Source: Marinobacterium lutimaris
Lineage (GTDB): Bacteria > Pseudomonadota > Gammaproteobacteria > Pseudomonadales > Balneatricaceae
Direction: 5' to 3'
NCBI RefSeq assembly: GCF_900108065.1
Contig: NZ_FNVQ01000006.1
Coordinates: 124,001 to 188,000 of the forward strand
Length of the DNA: 64,000 bases
Made by a program: the position numbers and the translations under genes. The notes under the pieces were generated by a model. It saw only the letters and a program-made list of their open reading frames with translations, searched no databases and was not told the origin of the DNA. Positions 1 through 10,167 of this stretch are shown piece after piece (position 1 is the stretch's first letter; every line of letters begins with the position of its first letter).

Positions 1-1414
1 CTGCCTGCTGGCGTTACTGCCGGCGGCAGGTTTCTCTGTTTATGCCGCCGATGAAAATCCAACGCTGAGCGGCGGCGACACCACCTTTACCGGTGCCAAT
101 CACCACTCACCCTTTTCCCAGCCCGCTGCCAACCTGAGCCTGGAACGGCGCATGGACTTTGTTCTGGGCGAGGCGATCTTTGAAAAGATCTGGGTACCCT
201 CTCCCTCATCCACCACCGCCAGTGACGGCCTAGGGCCTCTGCATAACGCCCGCTCCTGCAGCCAGTGCCATATCAACGATGGCCGCGGCCACCCACTGAA
301 TGGCGAGAACGATCGCCTGGCCTCTCTGCTGCGGCTCAGCGTGCCGGCCAATACGCCGGAGCGTATGCGCGAAGCCGAAATAAACGGCCTTGCCGGTGAC
401 CCGGTCTATGGCGGCCAACTTCAGCCCTTCGCCGTGGCAAGTATTCCTCCCGAGGGCCGCGTCGATCTGAGCTACGAAACCCATAGTGTCGAGCTTGCCG
501 ACGGCACCGAGTTTGAACTCCGAAAGCCCGTGGTAAGGGTTATCCAGCCCGGTTACGGCGAGTTCGATCCGGCGCTGCGCAGTTCGTTTCGCATCGCCCC
601 ACCGATGATCGGCCTCGGGCTGCTGGAGCAGATTCCCGCCGAGCGGCTGGAGTCGCTGGCCGACCCCGATGACCAGGATGGCGATGGTATTTCCGGCCGT
701 ATCAACCGGGTTTATGACCGCAGCAGCGATTCGATAGAGATCGGCCGCTTTGGCTGGAAGGCGGGGCAACCGACACTGGCACAGCAGAACGCCAGCGCAC
801 TGAACAACGATATCGGCATCGGCAACCCGATCTATCCCGCCGCGAGCGGAGGCTGTACCGAGCGCCAGCCGGAGTGCCTGAACCAGCTGCACGGCAATAC
901 CGAACAGCAGGGCGGCTTTGAAGCCTCTCCGGAGATGGTGCGAGTACTGGAGTTTTATACCGCCATGCTGGCGGTACCGGCAGCGCGGGAGCAGTCGCAT
1001 CCGGAGGTACAAAAGGGGCGTGAGCTGTTCAAGCAGATCGGCTGCGCCAGCTGCCATACACCCTCGCACCGCACCGCCGACACTGCTGATCGCAACACTG
1101 AGTTCCCTGAGCTTGCGGGGCAGACGATCTTTCCCTACACCGATCTTCTGCTGCACGATATGGGGCCTGGACTTGCCGACGAGCACAGTGAGTTCAGTGC
1201 CTCTGGCCCAGAGTGGCGCACTCCGCCACTCTGGGGTCTTGGCCTCACCCAAGCCGTGGGTGGCGCCAGCTTTTATCTGCATGATGGACGTGCACGCTCC
1301 CTGCCTGAAGCGATTCTCTGGCATGGCGGCGAAGCCGAGCGTACAAAACAACAATTCAGCCAACTTGATAAAGTCGACCGGAGCGCTTTGATCCGGTTCC
1401 TGGAGTCACTATGA
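1..1414 (+). CDS. DUF1111 di-haem c-type cytochrome (thiol oxidoreductase-like), 5' end missing
   Basis: Periplasmic di-haem protein of the DUF1111 family, distantly related to cytochrome c peroxidases. The frame is open from base 2 and the first visible residues are the hydrophobic tail of a signal peptide (LLALLPAAGFSVYAA), so the start codon lies upstream of the window. An internal ATG at 152 falls inside the mature domain and is not the start. Two CxxCH haem-binding sites are visible: CSQCH at 257-271 and CASCH at 1043-1057. The stop overlaps the next start (ATGA at 1411), so it is cotranslated with the imelysin-family gene. DUF1111, imelysin and DUF1513 genes are commonly found together in iron-regulated clusters; an iron role here is inference because the promoter is outside the window. 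Confidence 0.88.
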   Translation, partial: CLLALLPAAGFSVYAADENPTLSGGDTTFTGANHHSPFSQPAANLSLERRMDFVLGEAIFEKIWVPSPSSTTASDGLGPLHNARSCSQCHINDGRGHPLNGENDRLASLLRLSVPANTPERMREAEINGLAGDPVYGGQLQPFAVASIPPEGRVDLSYETHSVELADGTEFELRKPVVRVIQPGYGEFDPALRSSFRIAPPMIGLGLLEQIPAERLESLADPDDQDGDGISGRINRVYDRSSDSIEIGRFGWKAGQPTLAQQNASALNNDIGIGNPIYPAASGGCTERQPECLNQLHGNTEQQGGFEASPEMVRVLEFYTAMLAVPAAREQSHPEVQKGRELFKQIGCASCHTPSHRTADTADRNTEFPELAGQTIFPYTDLLLHDMGPGLADEHSEFSASGPEWRTPPLWGLGLTQAVGGASFYLHDGRARSLPEAILWHGGEAERTKQQFSQLDKVDRSALIRFLESL

Positions 1415-2523
1415 ACCGATCAAAACAGACAGGCCTGATACCTGTGATTACCGGCGCGGGCGCCATGTTCCTTCTCTCCGGCGTGCTGCACAGCCAGATC
1501 GCCACCGCCAATGATGTGGACTGGTCCTCCTACAACCGCGAAACCATCGAACAGGATATCCTGCCGGCCTACGCTCGTTTTGCAGAGCAGACAGAAGCTC
1601 TGCAAAGCACCACAGCCGCGTTATGCAGTGCCGCCGACGCCGAACACCTGCAGCAGGCGCAGGACGCCTTTATCGCCGCCCAGAACGCCTGGCAGGGGAT
1701 CTCCGCCGTCCAGTTCGGGCCGGTGCAGTTCCTGATGCGCAACTACAGCATTCAGTACTGGCCAGATCGCAAGAGCATCGGCCGTCGCCAGTTGCAGAGC
1801 ACCCTGCAGATGCCCGCCGATACCCAGTTCGACCAGGAGTTTTTCCACCAGGCCAGCGTATCGATCAAGGGTTTTCCGGCACTGGAGCAGTTGCTGTTTA
1901 GTGAAGATGCACTGGATAAGCTCAACCGCGAGGGCGTCGATTGCCGCCTGACCGCCGCTATCGCGACTAACGTCAACGAGATGGCGCAGGGGATCTACAG
2001 CGACTGGCAGAGTTCCAGTGAAGAGATGCTCAGCCAGGAAAGCAGCAGCGATGACGACGAGGAGAGCAGCAGCGATGTGCCCGAACTCAGCGTCAACCTG
2101 ATGAAGTCGCTGGTGGAGCCGATCGAGCTGATCCGCGACACCAAACTACTGGCGGTGCTTGGCCGCGGCGCCGAAGCCACCTACCCGCATCGCGCCGAGA
2201 GCTGGCTGAGCGAGCAGTCACTGGCCAACATCCGCACCAACCTGGATGCCGCCCATGCGCTGTACACGGGTGAATCCGCTGGCCTCGACCAGATGCTGCG
2301 CGCTCAGGGGCATGGCGAGATTGCTGACCAGATCGAAGCCGATTTTGCCCAGCTGAACAAAGAGCTCGAGCCTTTGGGTGACTCCCTCGTCGCTGCGCTG
2401 GAGACCCACTACGACGAGCTCAAGACGCTCACCGCATCGCTGCGCAAACTGGACGAGTCTCTCAATAGCGCCATGCAGGTGCTGGGTGTACAGCTGGGGT
2501 TCAATAGCCGTGATGGAGACTAA
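1411..2523 (+). CDS. imelysin-family (IrpA-like) periplasmic protein
   Basis: Imelysin-like protein of 370 residues with an N-terminal signal or anchor segment (residues about 10-32, ending ATA). Imelysins are helical periplasmic or outer-membrane proteins tied to iron uptake; the founding members were described as peptidases. The family GxHxxE site reads G154-F-P-A-L-E159, so the histidine is replaced by proline, as in many non-peptidase IrpA-type members. An acidic, serine-rich stretch at residues 203-222 looks like a flexible linker inserted in the fold. The start ATG overlaps the upstream stop by 4 bases and the stop overlaps the DUF1513 gene, so the three form a tight operon. Molecular function is not known. 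Confidence 0.85.
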   Translation: MNRSKQTGLIPVITGAGAMFLLSGVLHSQIATANDVDWSSYNRETIEQDILPAYARFAEQTEALQSTTAALCSAADAEHLQQAQDAFIAAQNAWQGISAVQFGPVQFLMRNYSIQYWPDRKSIGRRQLQSTLQMPADTQFDQEFFHQASVSIKGFPALEQLLFSEDALDKLNREGVDCRLTAAIATNVNEMAQGIYSDWQSSSEEMLSQESSSDDDEESSSDVPELSVNLMKSLVEPIELIRDTKLLAVLGRGAEATYPHRAESWLSEQSLANIRTNLDAAHALYTGESAGLDQMLRAQGHGEIADQIEADFAQLNKELEPLGDSLVAALETHYDELKTLTASLRKLDESLNSAMQVLGVQLGFNSRDGD

Positions 2524-3640
2524 TCGCCGCAAACTGCTGCAGCTGTTAGCCGGCGCGCCGCTGCTGGCTGCCCTGCCGACCCCTGCCTTTGCCACCAGCA
2601 GCACCGGTGATCAACTGCTGATCGCCAGCGCTGCCGATGATGCCCAGGGCAACCACTGGCTGATCGCCATGAATGAGATGGGTGAAGAGAGGCTGCGTCA
2701 TCCGCTGCCGGATCGCGCCCACCACGTAGCGGCACACCCAAACCGCCCACTGTTGGCCGTGGTGGCGCGCCGCCCCGGCTACTATATCGACCTGGTCGCT
2801 TCCGACACCGGTGAACTGGTTCGCCGGATCGAGCCACAAGAGGGGCGTCACTTTTACGGTCACGCGATCTTCACCCCGGATGGTCAGGGCCTTCTCGCTA
2901 CCGAAATGGACGTGGCCAGCGGCCAGGGCCGGGTAACCCTCAGGTCACTCGACCAGGCCGGCGCCCCGTCAAAGGATATGAGTAGTGGCGGTATCGGCCC
3001 CCATGAGCTGCTGCTGGCGCCGGATCAGCGTACTCTCATCGTCGCCAACGGCGGCATTCTTACCGACGGCCGCGACAAGCTGAATATTGAGACCATGCAG
3101 CCGTCGCTGGCCTATATCGATCTGGAGTCGGGGGAGATCACGGAACAGCGTTTCCTGGCGGAGCAGGACCATCAGCTCAGCATCCGGCATATGGACGTAA
3201 ACGCCCTGGGCGAGGTGATTATCGCGTTGCAGTACCAGGGCGACCTGGACGATGACAAGGCGCTGGTTGCGCTGCACCGTCGCGGACAGCAGATCAAACT
3301 GCTGCGTGCGCCCGATGCGGTCAACCGGGAGATGACCCAGTACTGCGGCAGCGCCCGCTTCGACAATAGCGGCCGCATCGCCGCCGTCAGTGCTCCACGT
3401 GGCAATCTGATCACCTTCTGGGATATGGAAACGGACAGTTTTCTGACCAGTATGCGTGCTACCGATGGCTGCGGGTTAGCGGCCACTTCGGAAGACGCCA
3501 GCTTTATCGCCAGCACCGGACGTGGCAACTGCTACGCGCTCTACCCGCTGGAGGATTATCGCGAGGCGATGATGCTGCCACCTGGACTGAGCAGCCTCGC
3601 CTGGGACAACCATATGGCGATCAAGGCGCTGACCAGTTAA
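2513..3640 (+). CDS. DUF1513 beta-propeller protein with Tat-like signal
   Basis: Protein of 375 residues resembling DUF1513 (YncE/WD40-like seven-bladed propeller) proteins. The N-terminus has a twin-arginine-like motif (TNRRKLLQLL) followed by a hydrophobic stretch ending PAFA, so export by Tat is likely. Start chosen at ATG 2513; a GTG at 2510 is possible and longer extensions would have no signal peptide. Start overlaps the end of the imelysin-family gene (stop 2521-2523). Repeated blade-like segments (HPNRPLLAVV, FTPDGQGLLA, APDQRTLIVA) support the propeller fold. It is the last gene of the putative iron operon and converges with the Lon-type protease gene. Ligand unknown. Confidence 0.82.
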   Translation: METNRRKLLQLLAGAPLLAALPTPAFATSSTGDQLLIASAADDAQGNHWLIAMNEMGEERLRHPLPDRAHHVAAHPNRPLLAVVARRPGYYIDLVASDTGELVRRIEPQEGRHFYGHAIFTPDGQGLLATEMDVASGQGRVTLRSLDQAGAPSKDMSSGGIGPHELLLAPDQRTLIVANGGILTDGRDKLNIETMQPSLAYIDLESGEITEQRFLAEQDHQLSIRHMDVNALGEVIIALQYQGDLDDDKALVALHRRGQQIKLLRAPDAVNREMTQYCGSARFDNSGRIAAVSAPRGNLITFWDMETDSFLTSMRATDGCGLAATSEDASFIASTGRGNCYALYPLEDYREAMMLPPGLSSLAWDNHMAIKALTS

Positions 3641-3711
3641 CTCAACTCTTAACTGAGCTGCTAACCGGTCAGCCCGGGTTTAAGCCTGGTTCAAAACAGC
3701 CAGGGCGAAGG

Positions 3712-6081
3712 TCAGGCCTTCGCCTTGGCGATCTCTCTCAAACGTTTGACGATCTCCGCCCCCATACTGCGCTGGGTAAACTGACCATCCGCTTTCACCC
3801 GTCCCGCCGGTCTGCCGGTGAGGATCTCCAGGCACTCATCCACGGTCGCTACCGAATAGACGTGGAACTCGCCATCCTTCACCGCCTGCACCACCTCGCT
3901 TTTCAGCATCAGGTTGCGCACGTTGGCTTTGGGAATGATCACTCCCTGTTTTCCGGTCAGGCCACGGGTTTTGCAGAGTCGGAAGTAACCCTCGATCTTC
4001 TCGTTTACGCCGCCGATCGCCTGCACCTCGCCATACTGGTTGATAGAACCGGTAAGGGCGTACTGCTGACGAATCGGGATATGGGTCAACGCCGAGATCA
4101 GCGTGCAGATCTCCGCCAGTGAGGCGCTGTCACCATCGATATAGCCGTAGGACTGTTCCATCGCGATGCTGGCGGACAGGGTGAGCGGGAAGTCCCGTGC
4201 GTATTTATGGCCCAGGTAACCCTGCAGAATCAGCACCCCCTTGGAGTGGATCGGCTGCCCGAGAGTCACTTCGCGCTCGATATCGACAATACCGCGGTTG
4301 CCCGGGTTAACGGTGGCGGTGATACGCGCCGGCGTACCGAAGGAGACATCGCCCACCTGCAACACGGTCAGGCCGTTGGATTTACCCACCGCCTCGCCAT
4401 CGGTATCGATCAGCACGGTTTCATTCATGATGCCGTCGAGGATCTTCTGCGCCAGGCGTCCGGTGCGTCGTTCCTTGGAGGCAAGGGCATGTTCCACGTG
4501 GAGCGATCCTATCAGATCGTCGCCTTTCTCCTTGCGGCGGTAATCTGCCTCGCAGAGCAGGTCCACCAGTTCACCGATATGCGCCGACAGCAGTTCCTGA
4601 TCTTCCGCCAACCTTGAGCTGTGCTCCACCAGCCGCGCCACGCCCTCCCGGGTCAGGTGCGCCAGGCGCTCCTCGCTGGCCAGGGTTTTCATCAAACGGG
4701 CATATTGACGAATTGATTTTGGATTACGAGCCACGTCCTCGTCGAAGTCCACGACGACACGGAACATCTTCTCAAAGTCGTGATCCAGCTCCTGCAGCAG
4801 GTAGTAGGTATCGCGACCGCCGATCAGCACGATCTTAACACCCAGCGGCACCGGCTCAGGGTTCAGTGTGATGGTGTTCACGCCGGTGTATTCGCTGACC
4901 GGGTTTTCGATACGGATCTCGTGGGACTTGAGCGCCCGCTTCAGTGCGCCATAAACGAACGGCTGCTCCAGCAGCTTCTCCGCCTCAATCACCAGGTAAC
5001 CACCGTTGGCGCGGTGCAGGGCACCGGGGCGGATCAACTGGTAGTTGGTCACCATGGCACCCATTTCACTGGTGTATTCGATACGGCCAAACAGGTTGTC
5101 GTAGCTCGGGTGTGCTTCGAACACCACCGGCGCGCCCTTGGTCTTCTCGTTGTCGACCAGCAGGTTGACGCCGTAGTTCTCTTCCAGCCAGGCACGGCGC
5201 GTGGCATCGGTGCGCAGTTCCACCGGGCTTTCCGCCACCAGCTCGGCGCCGTTCTTGATCAGATCCTTCTCCACATGCACCAGGTACTCGGGCACACCGG
5301 AAAGGTTGGTGTAATGCTCCTTAAGCGCCTGGATCGGGCCGGAAACGGCCTGGCGTGAGGTATCGTGCTCAAGCTCACGAATCTGTTCCGCCACCTCACG
5401 GCGCCATTTCGGCAGCTCCGTCAGGTTGTCATTCAGCAGATCTTCCAGCTCGGAGATGTTGCGCTGAAACGCTTCGCGCTCCTCCTCCGGCAGGGCGGAG
5501 AACTGCGCCTCATCCATCGCCTGGCCGTTGGCCACCGGCGTGAAACCGACCTGGCCCGCCTCACGGTAGACGGCGATGCTGTATTCCCGGCCCTGGCGCT
5601 CCACCTGTTCCACGGCGGTGTCATAGCGGCGGTTAAAATCGCGCTCGATGCGGCTTTTCAGACGCTGGTAGGCCGGGCTTTCGAAAGCGGCGGGCAGTTC
5701 ACTGAGAATATTGTCGAACAGCCGGTCCATATCACGACGAAAACGAGCCGCCTTACCAGCGGGCAGTTTCAGAATCGTCGGGTAGCGGTTGTCGCTGAGA
5801 TTATTGAGATAGCACCAGTCCTGTGGCTTGCGCTGCTTCTTCGCCACATTGCGAAGGCTGACGGTGGCAAAGGAGAAACGACCGGTGTGCGGGTTGCCCA
5901 TCACGAAGAGGTTATAGCCTGGGCGCTGCATACCCACACCGAACTCCATCGCCTCAATGGCGCGCTCCTGACCGAAGAAACCGCTGAAAGGCTCCAGCGT
6001 TTCAGTGGTCTTGAACGGCAGAAGATCGGTGTCGCAGGTACGGTAAAGAGCCTCGGGCGAAAGCGGAGAGTGCTTGTCCAT
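3712..6081 (-). CDS. Lon-like ATP-dependent protease (LonB/YcbZ family)
   Basis: AAA+ serine protease of 789 residues. The N-terminal half carries a nucleotide-binding fold; the Walker A region reads G62-NPHT-G67-R68, with arginine in place of the usual lysine, which I recall as common in this YcbZ/LonP branch. The C-terminal domain is a Lon protease domain with the Ser652-Lys695 dyad in GDSAS and GGVNEKI; the 43-residue spacing equals that of E. coli Lon Ser679/Lys722. Likely a cytoplasmic quality-control protease; substrates are unknown. It is the last gene of a minus-strand set (tsaC, hemF, aroE), 75 bp after aroE. Its 3' end sits in an 8-bp inverted repeat at 3704-3724. Confidence 0.93.
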   Translation of the reverse strand: MDKHSPLSPEALYRTCDTDLLPFKTTETLEPFSGFFGQERAIEAMEFGVGMQRPGYNLFVMGNPHTGRFSFATVSLRNVAKKQRKPQDWCYLNNLSDNRYPTILKLPAGKAARFRRDMDRLFDNILSELPAAFESPAYQRLKSRIERDFNRRYDTAVEQVERQGREYSIAVYREAGQVGFTPVANGQAMDEAQFSALPEEEREAFQRNISELEDLLNDNLTELPKWRREVAEQIRELEHDTSRQAVSGPIQALKEHYTNLSGVPEYLVHVEKDLIKNGAELVAESPVELRTDATRRAWLEENYGVNLLVDNEKTKGAPVVFEAHPSYDNLFGRIEYTSEMGAMVTNYQLIRPGALHRANGGYLVIEAEKLLEQPFVYGALKRALKSHEIRIENPVSEYTGVNTITLNPEPVPLGVKIVLIGGRDTYYLLQELDHDFEKMFRVVVDFDEDVARNPKSIRQYARLMKTLASEERLAHLTREGVARLVEHSSRLAEDQELLSAHIGELVDLLCEADYRRKEKGDDLIGSLHVEHALASKERRTGRLAQKILDGIMNETVLIDTDGEAVGKSNGLTVLQVGDVSFGTPARITATVNPGNRGIVDIEREVTLGQPIHSKGVLILQGYLGHKYARDFPLTLSASIAMEQSYGYIDGDSASLAEICTLISALTHIPIRQQYALTGSINQYGEVQAIGGVNEKIEGYFRLCKTRGLTGKQGVIIPKANVRNLMLKSEVVQAVKDGEFHVYSVATVDECLEILTGRPAGRVKADGQFTQRSMGAEIVKRLREIAKAKA
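4490..4505. other. degenerate parS-like 16-mer inside the Lon-type protease gene
   Basis: TGTTCCACGTGGAGCG matches the symmetrical parS variant TGTTCCACGTGGAACA at 14 of 16 positions. It lies in coding sequence (His-Val-Glu-His codons), about 20 kb from the main parS cluster. It may be chance; ParB sites inside genes do occur. Confidence 0.3.
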
Positions 6082-6155
6082 AGGGCGACCCCTGAGCAGA
6101 GAGTTTCACCCCGTTATACCGCCCAAGACTTTGATTATGCAAGGGTCTTAGCTGG

Positions 6156-6983
6156 TCAATTAGCACTCAATTGTCGCCGAATGACCTCGATCACCTCTGC
6201 GGTCTGCGGCTTCACGCCGCGCCAGATACGGAAGGATTCCGCCGCCTGCTCCACCAGCATACCCAGACCATCCATCACTTTGCCGGAGCCCGCGGCCGCT
6301 GACCAGGCGCAGAACGGCGTCTGTTTGGCGCCGTACATCATGTCGTAGCAGGTGGTGCGTCGCGCCACCACATCCACAGGGATCGGCGGCAGATCGCCCT
6401 GCAGGCTGGCGGAGGTGCCGTTAAGCACCAGGTCAAAGGGCGCCGGGTCGATCTCTTTGAAACCGCAGCCGGAAACCACGCCCAGATCACCGAACGCCTG
6501 CGCCAGCTCATGGGCCTTGGATGCAGTGCGGTTAGCGATGACGATCTGCGCGGCGCCCGCCGAGAGGAACGGCTCAAGCACACCGCGCACCGCACCGCCA
6601 GCACCGAGAATCAGGACGCGGGCACCCTGCAACCGTGTGCGGTGATTTTCCAGGTCACAGACCAGGCCGATGCCGTCGGTGTTGTCGCCGCAGAGCTGCC
6701 CCTGCTCGTTCATGTAAAGCGTGTTCACGGCTCCTGCGCGTTCCGCGGCCGGTGAGCGCCACTGCGCCATAGTCCAGGCGCGCTGTTTAAACGGCACGGT
6801 GATATTCAGCCCCTTGCCGCCTTCGCGAAAAAACGCTTCGACGCTGGCCTCGAACTGATCTTCATCGATGCATTGAGCGCTGTATTCCACCGCTTCGCCG
6901 GTCTGCACGGCAAAAGCGGCGTGAATCTGCGGTGACTTGCTGTGGTTGATCGGATTACCGAATACCGCGTAGCGATCGCTCAT
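6156..6983 (-). CDS. aroE: shikimate dehydrogenase (NADP+)
   Basis: Shikimate dehydrogenase, 275 residues, reducing 3-dehydroshikimate to shikimate with NADPH in the aromatic amino acid pathway. Substrate-site motifs are NHSKSP near the N-terminus and NITVPFK; the nucleotide-binding glycine loop is GAGGAVRGV, followed by NRT, typical of NADP-dependent AroE. Start chosen at ATG 6983 because GGAGG sits 7 bases upstream; the in-frame ATG at 6989 overlaps the hemF stop but leaves almost no spacing to that ribosome site. It follows hemF directly on the minus strand, the same order as in Pseudomonas. Confidence 0.96.
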   Translation of the reverse strand: MSDRYAVFGNPINHSKSPQIHAAFAVQTGEAVEYSAQCIDEDQFEASVEAFFREGGKGLNITVPFKQRAWTMAQWRSPAAERAGAVNTLYMNEQGQLCGDNTDGIGLVCDLENHRTRLQGARVLILGAGGAVRGVLEPFLSAGAAQIVIANRTASKAHELAQAFGDLGVVSGCGFKEIDPAPFDLVLNGTSASLQGDLPPIPVDVVARRTTCYDMMYGAKQTPFCAWSAAAGSGKVMDGLGMLVEQAAESFRIWRGVKPQTAEVIEVIRRQLSAN

Positions 6984-6985
6984 AC

Positions 6986-7924
<939 letters not shown>

Positions 7925-8482
7925 TTACGATCTAACCACTTTATTATCAGATATATCTCTGATTGTTGTGGGCTTGGTTTGTGATCCCAGCGCGCCATCA
8001 ACTATGTAATCAACATCAGAACCGAAGTAAGTCCTTACTTTCAGTTTTGATTTCGCTGGAGGCGCCGCACTAACATTGGCCGACGTGGAAACGATGGGGC
8101 CACCGTAGGCACGGCAAAGTGCCTGTACTACCGGGTGTGCGCTGACCCGAACGGCAACACCGGAATGGTTGCCCTTGATCCAGCGAGGGATCAGTTGCGT
8201 AGGATCGGGAAGCAACCAGGTATTCGGACCTGGCCAGGTGCTGCTCAGCAACTCCCGCTGCTCGTCATTCAACGGCGCCAGCAGGCCACTGACCTGGAAC
8301 TCGCTGGCCGCAGCCAGAATCAAACCTTTATGCTCGGGCCTGCGCTTTATTTCGAGAAGACGCGCCACAGCGTCTGGATTAAAAGGATCGCACCCCAGCC
8401 CCCAGACAGCTTCTGTCGGGTAGGCGATGATACCCCCCTGGCGCAGAACCCTGACGGCTTGATCTATATGCCAGTCGTTCAC
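7925..8482 (-). CDS. tsaC: L-threonylcarbamoyladenylate synthase (YrdC/RimN family)
   Basis: TsaC makes threonylcarbamoyl-AMP from threonine, bicarbonate and ATP, the first step of the t6A37 modification of ANN-decoding tRNAs. The YrdC core is present: GGIIAYPTEAVWGLGCDP near the N-terminus, the KRRPEHKGLI motif, and a later STSAN signature. I place the start at GTG 8482 (185 residues), where alignment to the family begins; the frame is open to ATG 8545 but the extra 21 residues look non-coding. A weak GGAAA lies 8 bases before the GTG. First gene of the minus-strand set tsaC-hemF-aroE and divergent from opgG. Confidence 0.92.
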   Translation of the reverse strand: MNDWHIDQAVRVLRQGGIIAYPTEAVWGLGCDPFNPDAVARLLEIKRRPEHKGLILAAASEFQVSGLLAPLNDEQRELLSSTWPGPNTWLLPDPTQLIPRWIKGNHSGVAVRVSAHPVVQALCRAYGGPIVSTSANVSAAPPAKSKLKVRTYFGSDVDYIVDGALGSQTKPTTIRDISDNKVVRS

Positions 8483-8610
8483 AGCGTGTTTCCGTTTAAA
8501 AGGCGTGAAATTAGCGACTTGCCGGGGGCTTTGCAACCGCCACACCGATGCTCTTTGGAACTTATCACCGCGTCAGCAAGTCTCGGTACGTATATCTTAA
8601 AGGGAAATGT

Positions 8611-10167
8611 ATGATGAATGGATCCTCTGGCAACGCTTCTCTATCACCAAATCGTCAACGCATAATTGCGCTGCTTCTCTGTCTGCTACCGATGACAGCC
8701 CTGGCCGACGCCCGGTTTGCAAAAACCGGCGACTTCACCCGTGACCAGGTGACAAAGATGGCGCGAGAGCTGGCGGAGTCTTCGTTTGAGCCTTTGCCGG
8801 AAGCCCCCGAATATCTGCGAGAGCTGGATTACGACGAATACCGGGCGATCCGCTTTCGCCCCGACAAGGCACTCTGGGCCGACAGTAATCGCCCCTACCG
8901 CATGCAGCTGTTCCATCCGGGAGTCTATTTCAATAACCCGGTGGAGATTGCCGTGGTCGAAGGCAACAAGGCCACGCATCTGAGCTACTCGCCAGACCTG
9001 TTTACCGTCGAGCCTCCCGCCACCATCCAGCTGCCCCAGGAAGATATAGGTTTTGCCGGCCTGCGCCTGCATACACCACTCAACAAGCCCGATATCTGGG
9101 ACGAGCTGGTGGTATTCCAGGGCGCCAGCTACTTCCGCTCCATCGGCCGCCACCAGAACTACGGCCTGTCGGCACGGGGCCTCGCCGTAAAAACCGGCGC
9201 CCCCGAGGGTGAAGAGTTTCCCGTGTTCCGCGCATTCTGGGTTGAAAAGCCCAGCGACAAGGCCAACTCGGTAGTCGTCCACGCCCTGCTCGACAGTGAG
9301 AGCCTGACCGGCGCCTACCGCTTTACCATCCGCCCCGGCGACCAGACGATGATGGACGTAGAAGCCACTCTGTTCCCCCGCGTAGAGCTCGACAATATCG
9401 GCCTCGCACCGGGCACCAGCATGTATTACTTCTCCCAGTCCAACCGCCAGGGCATCGATGATTTCCGTCCCCAGGTGCATGACTCCGATGGCCTGCTGAT
9501 GGTCAACGGACGTGGTGAACGCATCTGGCGCCCGCTGGCCAACCCCAGCGAGCTGCAGATCAGCGCTTTTATGGATACCTCGCCCATCGGCTTTGGCCTG
9601 ATGCAGCGCGATCGCGACTTTGCCCATTACCAGGATCTGGAAGCCCAGTACGAAACACGCCCAAGCCTGTGGGTTGAGCCGGTCGGCGACTGGGGCGAAG
9701 GCGAGGTGGTGCTCACCGAAATCCCCACCAACGCGGAGATACACGACAACATCGTCGCCTTCTGGAAGCCTGCGACACCGCTGGAGCCGCAACAGCCGTT
9801 CAGCTTCGCCTACCGCCTCAGCTGGGGCAACGGGCCTCAGGCCTCACCGGACACCCTCAAGGTGTTATCTACCCGTCAGGGCCGGGCCAACATCGCCGAA
9901 CCTGGCCCAGAGCGGCTCTTCGTGATCGATTATGCACCGGTGAATGAATCGGCAGCCCTGCCTGAGGCGCTGCCTGAAGCCACCCTGAATGCCTCTGCGG
10001 GCCGCACCAGTAACCTGGTGGTGCGCAAGAACCCGAAGACCAACGGCTACCGCGTCTCTTTCCAGCTCGACCCTCAGGACGCGGATCTATCCGAGCTGAG
10101 CCTGAGTCTGAAGCTGCCTGACCAACGCCAGGCGGAAGCCTGGGTTTATCGCTGGACCGCAGAATGA
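8611..10167 (+). CDS. opgG: periplasmic glucan biosynthesis protein OpgG/MdoG
   Basis: OpgG, 518 residues, a periplasmic protein needed to shape and branch osmoregulated periplasmic glucans. Signal peptide: charged N-terminus, then LLLCLLPMTALADA with cleavage near residue 31. Family features such as the RPYRMQLFHPGVYF, ASYFRSIGRHQNYGLSARG and FYFSQ-like (MYYFSQSNRQG) segments are readable. Start chosen at ATG 8611, with AAGGGA 6 bases upstream; ATG 8614 is the alternative, and an earlier in-frame ATG at 8548 would spoil the signal peptide. The stop overlaps opgH (ATGA), giving the standard opgGH operon. Confidence 0.95.
   Translation: MMNGSSGNASLSPNRQRIIALLLCLLPMTALADARFAKTGDFTRDQVTKMARELAESSFEPLPEAPEYLRELDYDEYRAIRFRPDKALWADSNRPYRMQLFHPGVYFNNPVEIAVVEGNKATHLSYSPDLFTVEPPATIQLPQEDIGFAGLRLHTPLNKPDIWDELVVFQGASYFRSIGRHQNYGLSARGLAVKTGAPEGEEFPVFRAFWVEKPSDKANSVVVHALLDSESLTGAYRFTIRPGDQTMMDVEATLFPRVELDNIGLAPGTSMYYFSQSNRQGIDDFRPQVHDSDGLLMVNGRGERIWRPLANPSELQISAFMDTSPIGFGLMQRDRDFAHYQDLEAQYETRPSLWVEPVGDWGEGEVVLTEIPTNAEIHDNIVAFWKPATPLEPQQPFSFAYRLSWGNGPQASPDTLKVLSTRQGRANIAEPGPERLFVIDYAPVNESAALPEALPEATLNASAGRTSNLVVRKNPKTNGYRVSFQLDPQDADLSELSLSLKLPDQRQAEAWVYRWTAE

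Noticed and set aside
230-1363. 377-codon open frame antisense to the DUF1111 gene
   Set aside because: Composition-driven shadow of a GC-rich gene; the plus strand carries haem motifs and operon coupling.
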